Assembly: GCA_964508975.1 (NCBI GenBank)
Contig: CAZDVQ010000004.1
Span: forward strand, 1 to 64,000
DNA from: CAZDVQ01 sp964508975
GTDB lineage: Bacteria > Bacteroidota > Bacteroidia > Chitinophagales > Saprospiraceae
Direction of reading: 5' to 3'
DNA length: 64,000 nucleotides
Below the pieces are notes generated by a model, which worked only from the letters and a program-made list of their open reading frames with translations, was not told the DNA's origin and searched no databases. Positions 43,491 to 51,717 of the stretch are shown here, piece by piece. Position 1 is the stretch's first letter, and each line of letters opens with the position of its first letter. The position numbers were made by a program, and so were the translations under genes.

Positions 43491-43677
43491 GCGCCAGCGA
43501 TGCGGAGCAGTGGCCCGCAGGGCCAGACCGCGAAGCGGGCCGAGCGAACAGCGAGCTGCGTAGCATGAACGAAGCGGTTTTGCGGAGCAAAAACAAATGT
43601 GCTCAATGCACATTTGTAGTGAGTGAACCATTTGCTCCTGCAAATGGCTCGACGGCGAAGCCGGGGCGCCCCAAAAA
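43491..43677 (-). repeat. Mosaic hairpin element E14, enlarged
   Basis: Matches E5 almost throughout, but carries an extra ~84 bp (43566-43649) with three more hairpins: GTTTTGC/GCAAAAAC, AAATGTGC/GCACATTT and CCATTTGC/GCAAATGG. It ends on the last base before the stop codon of the GT9 gene. Confidence 0.75.
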
Positions 43678-44646
43678 TCAATCTACTACTATCTCGCTAC
43701 ACTTGAAATGCCCCTTCGGACAAGCCTTGTGGCCATGTAAACCACAGGGCCGGCAGTCAAGTGCCCCGGTTACCTCTGCGATAATAGCTTTATCTGACAA
43801 TGGCCCAAAGCCAAACGCGGGCACCGTGGAGCAAAATATAGCTTTTACGGGCGCGTTCATGGCCGAGCAAAGGTGCATAGGCGCCGAGTCGTTGGTGTAG
43901 CTCATCTCTGCACCCGCCATGAGCGCCGCCGATTGGAGCAAATTCCACCGCCCAGCATGGTTTTCCACATTTGCACGGCCCGTTTGTACCCTGATTCGCT
44001 CGCAAAGTGTATGGTCGGATTTTCCACCAATCAAAATGATCAACGCAGTCTCAGGTAATTTTTGGATTAAACTAATCCATTGCTGTTCAGGCCATTGTTT
44101 GGTAAACCATACCGAGGCAGGCGCCATCACCAAGTAAGGTTTGGGTTGTTTCACTACCTCAAAATCGCTATGGCTAGGATATAATTTAGGTTTGGCGGCA
44201 TCTGAGCCGCAGTAATCCGTCACCAGTTGATGGTTGCGTTGTACTTCATGCCTGCCATCCAGTTGGTGCTCAAACCGCTGGTGAAAGAGGACCGAAAATG
44301 GGTTTTTACGGTAACCCCGAATACTTTTGGCCCCCGAGAACGCCGCCAAAAATCCACTCGACGCAAAGCGATGCAAGTTGAGCAAAAGGTCGAAACGCTC
44401 CTGCCGGATACGCTGTAACATACGCCAGAGCCCAAGGTACTTGCCAGCTTTTTTGTCCCAAACCAGTACTTGCTGAATAAACGGATGCTGCTCAAACAGG
44501 GATTCATTGCCCTTGCGCAGTAAAATGCTGATTTGCGCCTCCGGGAAACGGGCATGCAGCGACTCGGCCAGTGCAGTGGCCAAAATCACATCGCCGATGA
44601 AAGCGGTTTGTATGAGCAGTATTTTACGGATAGGGTAGGGCTTCAT
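43678..44646 (-). CDS. Glycosyltransferase family 9 (heptosyltransferase-like)
   Basis: The 322-residue protein has the GT9 pattern. The N-terminal Rossmann start is ILLIQTAFIGDVILATALAE, the middle has the acceptor-side LLNLHRFASSGFLAAFSG, and the donor-binding half has VMAPASVWFTKQWPEQQW and the TNDSAPMHLCSAM motif. GT9 enzymes add heptose or related sugars to lipopolysaccharide core on the cytoplasmic side of the inner membrane. The C-terminus has a cysteine-rich tail (LDCRPCGLHGHKACPKGHFK) also seen in other GT9 proteins. The donor sugar cannot be read from the sequence. The only promoter-like element ends four bases before the ATG. Confidence 0.93.
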   Translation of the reverse strand: MKPYPIRKILLIQTAFIGDVILATALAESLHARFPEAQISILLRKGNESLFEQHPFIQQVLVWDKKAGKYLGLWRMLQRIRQERFDLLLNLHRFASSGFLAAFSGAKSIRGYRKNPFSVLFHQRFEHQLDGRHEVQRNHQLVTDYCGSDAAKPKLYPSHSDFEVVKQPKPYLVMAPASVWFTKQWPEQQWISLIQKLPETALIILIGGKSDHTLCERIRVQTGRANVENHAGRWNLLQSAALMAGAEMSYTNDSAPMHLCSAMNAPVKAIFCSTVPAFGFGPLSDKAIIAEVTGALDCRPCGLHGHKACPKGHFKCSEIVVD

Positions 44647-44650
44647 CCTA

Positions 44651-44658
44651 CAAAGATA
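44651..44658 (-). promoter_or_regulatory. -7 element abutting GT9 start
   Basis: Minus-strand TATCTTTG, four bases before the ATG; a leaderless transcript is predicted. Confidence 0.45.
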
Positions 44659-44747
44659 AAGTGTTTTTACGCCTAGTATTTAGGTTCGGTCAATTATCTC
44701 AAATCTCATCAGTCTCCACTCAGCTCTCTGCCCTCTGCACTCTGCGC

Positions 44748-45329
44748 TCACCTCCAGCTTACCTTCGTTTCCAGGGCATCGCGTTGCTGCGGGTACATCA
44801 CGGGCATTTTGTGGTAGCCAAGGTAAAAGAAACCGAGGCATTGTTGGCCTTCTGCTAATTGTAGCATATTGCGGCAATCGTCCGACTTGATGAAGCCCGG
44901 CGAGCCCCAGTAACCACCAAGGCCCTGAGCGTGAGCAGCCAGCCAAAGGTTTTGCACGGCCATAGATACCGCCGCCAACTCCTCCCACTCAGGCACTGAT
45001 GCACTAGCGTCGCGCTGCATGATGATGGCAATGACAGCTCCTGATTTTACAGGGCGACTGCGCATTTTGTCGTACTTTTTTTCCGAGAATTTATCGCCCG
45101 TCATGGTGTTTTTATACCAGCCACTCTGGGTATCAGCTAGGTTTTGGCGGGCTTCATCCGAGTGGAGCACCAGGAAGCGCCAAGGTTGTGTATGCTTATG
45201 GGTTGGTGCCGCATGGGCCGCTTCTAGTATTTGGGTTAGCGCCTCGCGGCTAATGGCTTGTCCGGTAAACGTTTCCGGGAAAACGCTCCTGCGGGTCAAC
45301 ACAAGTTCTTGAAAAGCTGCTGGGGTCAT
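44748..45329 (-). CDS. Nitroreductase-family FMN oxidoreductase
   Basis: The 193-residue flavoprotein belongs to the short nitroreductase family, related to YdjA. FMN-binding arginines lie in TRRSVFPETFTGQAI, the family motif is AAPTHKHTQPWRFLVL, and QGLGGYWGSPGFI and FFYLGYHKMP are near the C-terminus. It would reduce nitro or quinone compounds with NAD(P)H as a dimer. The first ATG of the frame is seven codons upstream, but it lies within the TATATTTG promoter element, so the start at MTPAAFQEL is used. It is 101 bases upstream of the GT9 gene on the same strand. Confidence 0.93.
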   Translation of the reverse strand: MTPAAFQELVLTRRSVFPETFTGQAISREALTQILEAAHAAPTHKHTQPWRFLVLHSDEARQNLADTQSGWYKNTMTGDKFSEKKYDKMRSRPVKSGAVIAIIMQRDASASVPEWEELAAVSMAVQNLWLAAHAQGLGGYWGSPGFIKSDDCRNMLQLAEGQQCLGFFYLGYHKMPVMYPQQRDALETKVSWR

Positions 45330-45347
45330 GGTATGGTTAATTTGGCG

Positions 45348-45355
45348 CAAATATA
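45348..45355 (-). promoter_or_regulatory. -7 element for nitroreductase gene
   Basis: Minus-strand TATATTTG, 18 bases before the ATG; it decides between the two possible starts. Confidence 0.55.
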
Positions 45356-45498
45356 TAACCTTTTAAAAACTCAATTGCTTGCTTTGTGTATTCAAGTGCC
45401 CTATTCGTGTATTTCGGCACATGGGCCACCTGATTCCCGCCACTTTTGTAGTATCAATCCCCCTAACTACTATGTGTCAAACAACAATTTTTTCAAGT

Positions 45499-48400
45499 AT
45501 GAAAGTTACATTTATCCTAATGTTGAGTTTTTGCTTAAGTGCAATAACTATACATGCCCAAATCCCAAGCAATGGTTTGGTTGGCCGTTGGAGTTTCAAT
45601 AACGGAAACGCCAATTCTGATATTGGTGGCTTCAACGGTGTCCTTACGGGCACAGGTGTTGCACCTACCACCGACCGTTTTGGTAATACAAGCAAAGCCA
45701 TGAGTTTTAATGGCGTACATCACATTGAACTCAATAATATTAGTGCCCTCAACGGGGCCCCGCAGTACACGGTGTCTATGTGGGTTAACGCCACAGATGC
45801 CAACAACAGAGGGCTCTGGTTCAAAGGAGTTAATCCCAGTACAACAACCTTCAATGTAGCTGGCTGGCAAAGCGGTGGCAGGGTCGGTATGACGCATGCC
45901 CGTACAACAGGTGCCGCTACCGCTGAACTAGCGTATAACGCGCCTGCCATTAATGCATGGCATCACATTGTTTGGGTATACGATGGTACCCAAAGCACCC
46001 CAACTTGGTACATGTATATCAATGGAGCTCCTGCTTCTACACCATCGGCATCCAATGCCCCACAGGCAATAACCATGTCTAATAACTCACCGTTTTTGCT
46101 CGGCGCGCAAGGCATATCCGCAGCACCGTTTTTGGGTAAACTAGATGATGTTTGTATCTACAACCGAATTTTAACGACTACCGAGATTATGCAACTTTAC
46201 CTCGACCCTGCACCAGAAGCAGGTATTGCATCTGGTCCTATGGTACTGCATGGTGTTGCTTCTTCTACACCCATTGGCTCTGGAATTACCAGCGGCGAAT
46301 CTTACCGAGACGCTGCGGGAAATACTTATTTATTTGGATCGGTTTCAGGCCCATCTGACATCATCGCTTACAATACTTCCTCGGCAACATCAAACCCAAT
46401 TGGTGGTACAAATGCCCGTTGCTATTTGACAAAAATAAGCCCAACAGGTACCGTGCTTTGGACCAATACCTTCAACTCTACGGCTGCATTAGCAACCTCG
46501 TTTTCTGAATTGACCAGTGTTGCTGTAAATAGTGCCGGAGAAGTATTTGCAATGTTCGAGGTGAGGGAAAATTTAGATATTGATCCATCGCTTGCCAGTA
46601 CAGTTAATATTACATCTCCTGTAATTTCTGGCCAAGCCATTGCAAGTACAGCTATCGTCAAATTTACAGCTGCAGGAGCCTACTCGAGCCATATCGCTTA
46701 CCTCGGAACTGGTACTAATTTGAGTAACGCTAGAGGTGCTTTTGCAGGGGCATTAGGCATTGATGCCAACGGTAATATTATTGCTACCGGTCGGGTATTA
46801 GGTGCTTCATCCCTCGATATCAACCTAGGTGCAGGCGTGGTCAATATCCTTGAAGGAAATGCTTATATCGTAAAACTCAGTCCTACACTTACGTTTGTTG
46901 ACTACAATAGTATTGAAGGGGCTGGCGACTTTAATTTTACAGATCTGGATGTAGATGCTAATGGTGATATTTATTGGGGCGATGCCACAAGCACCAGCCC
47001 AGGTGTTCCTGCTAATTTCAACCTGGCCGGAACTTCAGCAATCGGATTTATGTCTACAGGAGGCTTTAATGGCTCTAACCCAAGGGTCAATGGCTTTTTA
47101 GCCAAGTACAGCGGCGCTACCATGGATTGTATCTTCGTGAACGGATTTCCCTGTACAAACGGAACCTCTGCTGTTACCAACGTAACGGTAAGTAACGGTT
47201 TTGTATATGTTGTGGGCTACCATGAGGCTGCAATCGATGCGGACCCCTCTGCCTCAACAGCTACGTTAACCCCTGTTGGCGTAAGTATGTGGTCCGCCAA
47301 ATACGATGCTGCAACTGGCAACTATACCAATGCAAAAACTTTCGCTACAGCACCCAATGGCTTTTCTTACGGTCAAGGCATCGCTGTAGATGCAACTAAT
47401 AATTATCTATATTTAACAGGTCAGTTTTTCAATACCTTAGACTTTGATCCTTCTACAGCTACCAATTCCTTGGCTGCTAAAGGTATAGGTGGCGATATCT
47501 TCATGGCGCAATACGATCTCAATTTTAACTATTTGAGCGCATACCGCATAGGCTCGGCTAACGCTACCGGGGAGTCTGGCTACGGGCTATATTTTGCTGA
47601 TTCAACGCTAACGCTTTCTGGATCTCAAGCCGGTGGCTCCGACTTTGATTTACGCCCTTCCATCCTGAATATGCCCACCGGCGGTGTGGTTGGTGGTGTT
47701 TTCTTAGCCAGATACCGCTTTTTCCCGCCATGTGTAAGCACAGCCGTTGCTACTGCCACAGCTACCACTTGCGGACTAGCCAATGGCGCTGCAACAACCA
47801 CTAACTTGGGTACTTACTTGTGGAGCAACGGCGCTACCACACAAACGATCAGCAACTTGGCTGCAGGCAATTACACGGTTACCGCAACTTTAAATGGTTG
47901 TCCAGCTACTGCTACCGTAACCGTCGCAGCAAGTACAGCCTTATCAACCAGCAATACTGCAACTGCAACTACTTGCGGACTTTCAAACGGTTCGGTATCA
48001 ACGTCATTGGCGGGTACGTACACCTGGAGCAATGGCGCTACCACACAAGCTATCAACAACCTCGCTGCTGGTACCTACACTGTTACGGTTACGGCAGGTG
48101 GATGTTCTACTACTGCAACATCTACGGTTGCAGCCAGTAGCGCTTTATCTACGACTAATACCGCTACGGCTACCACTTGTGGCCTAAACAACGGTACAGT
48201 TGCTACATCATTGGCTGGTACTTACGCTTGGAGCAACGGCGCCACCACACAAACAATTAGCAACTTGGCTGCTGGTACCTACACCGTTACCGTTACTGCT
48301 GGTGGCTGTTCAGCTACCGCTACCGCTAGTGTTGGTTCAAGTACTGCCTTATCAACCAGTAATACTGCTACAGCCACTACTTGTGGTTTAGCCAATGGTA

Positions 48401-49827
48401 CAGTTACGACTTCGCAATCGGGTACTTACGCTTGGAGCAACGGTGCTACCACACAAAGCATCAGCAACTTGGCAGCAGGTACCTACACCGTTACCGTTAC
48501 AGCTGGCGGCTGTACTGCTACCGCTACTGCTAGTGTTGGTTCAAGTACAGCTTTGTCTACAACCAATATCGCCACAGCTACTACTTGTGGCCTAAACAAC
48601 GGTTCTGTTGCTACTTCGCAAGCAGGTACTTATACCTGGAGCAATGGTGCCACCACGCAAAGTATTAATAACCTGGCCGCTGGAACTTACAACGTTACCG
48701 TTACGGCAGGCGGCTGTTCGGCTACTGCAACGGCATCTGTTGGTGCTAGTACCGCTTTGACTACATCTAATGCCACTACCGATGCGGCTTGTGGTGCCAG
48801 TACCGGTACTGCTTCAACGAGCGCAACGGGTACTTACCTCTGGAGCAACGGCGCTACTACACAACAAATTTCAAATCTCGCACCGGGTACATATACCGTA
48901 ACCGTTACCTCGGGAACTTGTACTGCAAGCGCCACCGCAGTGGTTGGCAGTGTCAATAATTTGACCACCAACAATACCGCTACAGCAACCACTTGTGGAA
49001 ACGATAACGGCTCTGTCACTACTTCAGCGGGTGGAGCTTACCTCTGGAGCAACGGCGCCACTACACAAAGTATCAATAACCTAGCACCAGGCACCTACAC
49101 CGTTACCGTTACCTCTGGTACTTGTACCGCGAGCGCCACGGCTACCGTTTTAGGCAGCTTGCCATTGCAAACGGTAAACACCGTTGTACCAACTACTTGT
49201 GGTTTAAATAACGGTTCTGTATCAACTAGCGCAACAGGTGCTTACTTATGGAGTAATGGTGCTACTACTCAGATTATCAATAATCTAGCGCCAGGAACGT
49301 ACAGTGTTACCGTAACCAGCGGTGCTTGTACGGCAACGGAATCTTCAACGCTTAACGCGAGCAATGCACTCAGCGCCCCAGTAATCACCAATAGCGGCAC
49401 GGCCTTGAGTACTGCAGCAGGCTTTGTAACTTACAATTGGTATTTGAACGGCACTTATATCGCAGGCGTAAACACAAACACCTACACGCCGACCGTAAAT
49501 GGCAACTATACGGTAGAGGTTATCAATGCCGATGGCTGTACATCGCCATTAAGTGCGGTTGAGGTGGTTGTGCTTTCTACGGTAACGGCTCCTTACAACG
49601 CTTTTGAACTAAGCATTTATCCTAATCCAACCACTGGTTTGTTGCACATCAATGCAGCACAACAAATTTCATCGCTACAGGTAATAGACGCACAAGGCCG
49701 ACTCATCACCACGCTTTCTGATTCAAATATTACGTCGCTCGACTTGGCCGAACTACCTGCGGGTCTTTATACGCTCAAGTTGTTCAGTGCAACGGACATG
49801 GTCATTAAAAAAGTAATTAAGCATTAA
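45499..49827 (+). CDS. T9SS-secreted adhesin with LamG domain and eight SprB-like repeats
   Basis: The 1442-residue precursor starts with a signal peptide (MKVTFILMLSFCLSAITIHA). The frame is open 40 codons upstream, but those lack a signal. Residues ~25-230 are a concanavalin/LamG-like domain (GLVGRWSFNNGNANSDIGG, HHIVWVYDGTQSTPTWYMYI). Residues ~260-740 form an SBBP/propeller-like region (ARCYLTKISPTGTVLWTNTF, NGFVYVVGYHEAAIDADPSA). Residues 753-1296 are eight 68-residue repeats with the SprB-type core TYTWSNGATTQ-I-NLAAGTYTVTVT and paired cysteines. An Ig-like domain and a type A T9SS sorting domain close it (LSIYPNPTTGLLHIN, LPAGLYTLKLFS). SprB of Flavobacterium is the mobile gliding adhesin; this smaller protein should be a surface adhesin. 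Its carbohydrate or protein target is unknown. Confidence 0.92.
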   Translation: MKVTFILMLSFCLSAITIHAQIPSNGLVGRWSFNNGNANSDIGGFNGVLTGTGVAPTTDRFGNTSKAMSFNGVHHIELNNISALNGAPQYTVSMWVNATDANNRGLWFKGVNPSTTTFNVAGWQSGGRVGMTHARTTGAATAELAYNAPAINAWHHIVWVYDGTQSTPTWYMYINGAPASTPSASNAPQAITMSNNSPFLLGAQGISAAPFLGKLDDVCIYNRILTTTEIMQLYLDPAPEAGIASGPMVLHGVASSTPIGSGITSGESYRDAAGNTYLFGSVSGPSDIIAYNTSSATSNPIGGTNARCYLTKISPTGTVLWTNTFNSTAALATSFSELTSVAVNSAGEVFAMFEVRENLDIDPSLASTVNITSPVISGQAIASTAIVKFTAAGAYSSHIAYLGTGTNLSNARGAFAGALGIDANGNIIATGRVLGASSLDINLGAGVVNILEGNAYIVKLSPTLTFVDYNSIEGAGDFNFTDLDVDANGDIYWGDATSTSPGVPANFNLAGTSAIGFMSTGGFNGSNPRVNGFLAKYSGATMDCIFVNGFPCTNGTSAVTNVTVSNGFVYVVGYHEAAIDADPSASTATLTPVGVSMWSAKYDAATGNYTNAKTFATAPNGFSYGQGIAVDATNNYLYLTGQFFNTLDFDPSTATNSLAAKGIGGDIFMAQYDLNFNYLSAYRIGSANATGESGYGLYFADSTLTLSGSQAGGSDFDLRPSILNMPTGGVVGGVFLARYRFFPPCVSTAVATATATTCGLANGAATTTNLGTYLWSNGATTQTISNLAAGNYTVTATLNGCPATATVTVAASTALSTSNTATATTCGLSNGSVSTSLAGTYTWSNGATTQAINNLAAGTYTVTVTAGGCSTTATSTVAASSALSTTNTATATTCGLNNGTVATSLAGTYAWSNGATTQTISNLAAGTYTVTVTAGGCSATATASVGSSTALSTSNTATATTCGLANGTVTTSQSGTYAWSNGATTQSISNLAAGTYTVTVTAGGCTATATASVGSSTALSTTNIATATTCGLNNGSVATSQAGTYTWSNGATTQSINNLAAGTYNVTVTAGGCSATATASVGASTALTTSNATTDAACGASTGTASTSATGTYLWSNGATTQQISNLAPGTYTVTVTSGTCTASATAVVGSVNNLTTNNTATATTCGNDNGSVTTSAGGAYLWSNGATTQSINNLAPGTYTVTVTSGTCTASATATVLGSLPLQTVNTVVPTTCGLNNGSVSTSATGAYLWSNGATTQIINNLAPGTYSVTVTSGACTATESSTLNASNALSAPVITNSGTALSTAAGFVTYNWYLNGTYIAGVNTNTYTPTVNGNYTVEVINADGCTSPLSAVEVVVLSTVTAPYNAFELSIYPNPTTGLLHINAAQQISSLQVIDAQGRLITTLSDSNITSLDLAELPAGLYTLKLFSATDMVIKKVIKH
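47755..49386 (+). repeat. Eight tandem 204-bp repeats in the adhesin gene
   Basis: Units start at 47755 and then every 204 bp without any indel. Units 2-5 are the most alike; units 6-8 form a second type in which TAGGC is replaced by TSGTC or TSGAC. Both protein and codons are similar, which points to recent expansion by unequal exchange. Confidence 0.9.
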
Positions 49828-49881
49828 GCACCAGCATTCTTATGCCCAATACCCTTGGGTATAGCTTAAATCCACTGCACT

Positions 49882-49916
49882 ATCCCCCTAGTAAGCATGC
49901 TAGGGGGATTTTTTTG
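49882..49916 (+). terminator. Rho-independent terminator of adhesin gene
   Basis: ATCCCCCTAG pairs with CTAGGGGGAT around a short loop (AGCATG), followed by seven T residues. Confidence 0.9.
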
Positions 49917-49979
49917 TTGAATACCTATGAGCTAAGTTTCGGTCCAATGGCTTATACCTTACCCGCAGGAATCCTAGTT

Positions 49980-50092
49980 GTTTTTTTGATTTGGGCGCCC
50001 CGCCGCTGCGCGTCGTCGGTCCCTTTCGGGGTTCGCTTCGCTCCGTGCTACCGCACCAGCGCCTACGGCGCTGCCCTACAGGCACCTGGCGC
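49980..50092 (+). repeat. Mosaic hairpin element E15
   Basis: T-run, GGGCGCCCCGCCGC, GGTTCGCT box, hairpin GTGCTACCGCAC, hairpin CAGCGCCTACGGCGCTG, end CACCTGGCGC. It faces E16 as an inverted pair. Confidence 0.75.
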
Positions 50093-50130
50093 GGAACCCC
50101 ACCAGCTAACTACTCGCGCAAGGCATGTAA

Positions 50131-50236
50131 AGGGCAGCCGCGCCAGCGGCTGGTGCCGTAGGCACCGAGCGATTAGCGAGCCCGGCACACGCCGACCCCG
50201 AGCAACGCGAGGGGATGCGCCCCAAAAATCAAAAAA
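50131..50236 (-). repeat. Mosaic hairpin element E16
   Basis: Read from the T-run: GGGGCGCATCC, a hairpin of CCCCTCGC and GCTCGGGG, CTCGCTAATCGCTCGG box, hairpin GGTGCCTACGGCACC, hairpin CAGCCGCTGGCGCGGCTG. Inverted partner of E15. Confidence 0.75.
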
Positions 50237-50259
50237 TAAAACCCGCTAAAACACCAAAA

Positions 50260-51198
50260 CTAAATCGTCTTCTCTACCAAGTAGTTGTTGCGGCTAGGCG
50301 AGGTACGGGCAATCATCTCGGCCAGGAAACCAGCCAAGAACAACTGCGAGCCTACGATGAGCAGCAAAATACCGAAGTAAAACATCGGGCGCTCGGTCAT
50401 GCCGTAGCCCTTGTTGATGATTTTGTCGAGCGTTAACCACAGCAAGGTGATGAAGCCCACGCTAAAACATAGGGTGCCCAAACCGCCGAACAAATGCATG
50501 GGGCGCTTGCCAAATTTACCCACGAAGGTGATGCTAAGCATATCGAGGAAGCCCGTGATGAGCCGCGACATGCCAAATTTGCTGTACCCGTACTTGCGGG
50601 CACGGTGCTCTACCACCTGCTCGGTGATTTTCTGGAAACCCGCCCACTTGGCGATGACCGGGATGTAACGGTGCATATCGCCGTACACCTCGATATTTTT
50701 GATTACCTCGCCGCTATAAGCCTTGAGGCCACAGTTAAAGTCGTGCAACTCGATACCGCTCATTTTGCGGGTCACGTAGTTGAAAAACTTGGATGGCGCC
50801 GTTTTGCCGATAGGATCATGGCGCACTTTTTTCCAGCCCGACACGATGTCGTAGCCTTCATCCTTTATCTTGCGGTACAAGTGCGGAATTTCGTCTGGGC
50901 TGTCCTGCAAGTCGGCATCCATGGTGATGACCACACGGCCTTTGCAGATGCGGAAACCCTCGTTCAAGGCGGCTGATTTGCCGTAGTTGCGGCGGAACTT
51001 GATACCCTTTACATGCGGGTTTTGCTGCTGCAACTGCTCGATGACGCTCCAGGATTTATCGGTACTACCATCGTCGATGAAGATAACTTCGTACGAGTAG
51101 CCTTCGGCTTCAACCACACGGCGAATCCATTGCTCGAGTTCGGGCAATGATTCTTCTTCGTTCAGTTGGGGTATGACGAGCGAGAGGTCGAGTTCCAT
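50260..51198 (-). CDS. Glycosyltransferase family 2, polyprenyl-phosphate type (DPM1/GtrB-like)
   Basis: The 312-residue protein has a cytoplasmic GT-A domain: LSLVIPQLNEEESLPELEQW, VIFIDDGSTDKSW, the DxD motif in VITMDADLQDSPDEIPHLY, and GIELHDFNCGLKAY. Two C-terminal membrane helices follow (~232-255 and ~270-295). This is the layout of enzymes that move a sugar from a nucleotide donor to undecaprenyl phosphate. It is the last gene of a tight three-gene operon behind the DUF4199 and dihydroorotase-like genes, an order found in other Bacteroidota. Confidence 0.93.
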   Translation of the reverse strand: MELDLSLVIPQLNEEESLPELEQWIRRVVEAEGYSYEVIFIDDGSTDKSWSVIEQLQQQNPHVKGIKFRRNYGKSAALNEGFRICKGRVVITMDADLQDSPDEIPHLYRKIKDEGYDIVSGWKKVRHDPIGKTAPSKFFNYVTRKMSGIELHDFNCGLKAYSGEVIKNIEVYGDMHRYIPVIAKWAGFQKITEQVVEHRARKYGYSKFGMSRLITGFLDMLSITFVGKFGKRPMHLFGGLGTLCFSVGFITLLWLTLDKIINKGYGMTERPMFYFGILLLIVGSQLFLAGFLAEMIARTSPSRNNYLVEKTI

Positions 51199-51203
51199 AT
51201 GCT

Positions 51204-51716
51204 TTAAATTTCAGGTTTTTCGCGGCTGAACATCATGGTGATGAGGGCCGAAAGGACAAAACCAAAGATAATGTAATAGATGTAGAGCCTAAATGTTTGT
51301 ATCGGGAAAGGACGGTAATCGCCCTTCAAAATGCCTTGTTCAATTTTTTGGAACTCCAGGCTGTCTAAGCCCATGTTCATTTGCTGGTGCGTGCGCAATT
51401 CTAGCTGGCGTAGGTTTTCCTGCAAACCGGTATCGTAAAAGCCCATCATGAAGTCGCGGTAAATCAACAAGATACCAATGCTAATGACAAAAGTGAGGAA
51501 AACAGGCCGAACCAACAACCTGAAACCAATGTAACCGCCTACCTCGCTGCGCTGGCGGATAGCCGCGCCCACCATGAAACCCAGGATGATCACCCAGGCG
51601 CCAAGCCATTCTAAACCAATGAAATAATTATGGTTGATGGTGTAGAGGATGGTCAGGTACATCATACCCAAAAAACCGGCGAGTAAGCCGTGGAAAACAC
51701 CTATTCTGGGTAACAT
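51204..51716 (-). CDS. DUF4199 membrane protein
   Basis: The 170-residue protein has four predicted membrane helices (~8-28, ~34-52, ~68-86 and ~140-160), with a helical loop of ~50 residues between helices 3 and 4 (YDTGLQENLRQLELRTHQQM). This is the DUF4199 pattern of Bacteroidota. Its role is unknown. Fixed position between a dihydroorotase-like gene (one base away) and a lipid-linked glycosyltransferase (five bases away) suggests a helper for the latter, but that is inference. Confidence 0.85.
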   Translation of the reverse strand: MLPRIGVFHGLLAGFLGMMYLTILYTINHNYFIGLEWLGAWVIILGFMVGAAIRQRSEVGGYIGFRLLVRPVFLTFVISIGILLIYRDFMMGFYDTGLQENLRQLELRTHQQMNMGLDSLEFQKIEQGILKGDYRPFPIQTFRLYIYYIIFGFVLSALITMMFSREKPEI

Positions 51717-51717
51717 T

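Larger units (their letters stand above)
42787..43677. other. 890-bp gene-free repeat cluster
   Basis: Apart from about 170 featureless bases at the left, it is made of R3 (copy b), a complete MITE-like element and E14, joined end to end. Small frames in it are not conserved with the other copies. Confidence 0.7.
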
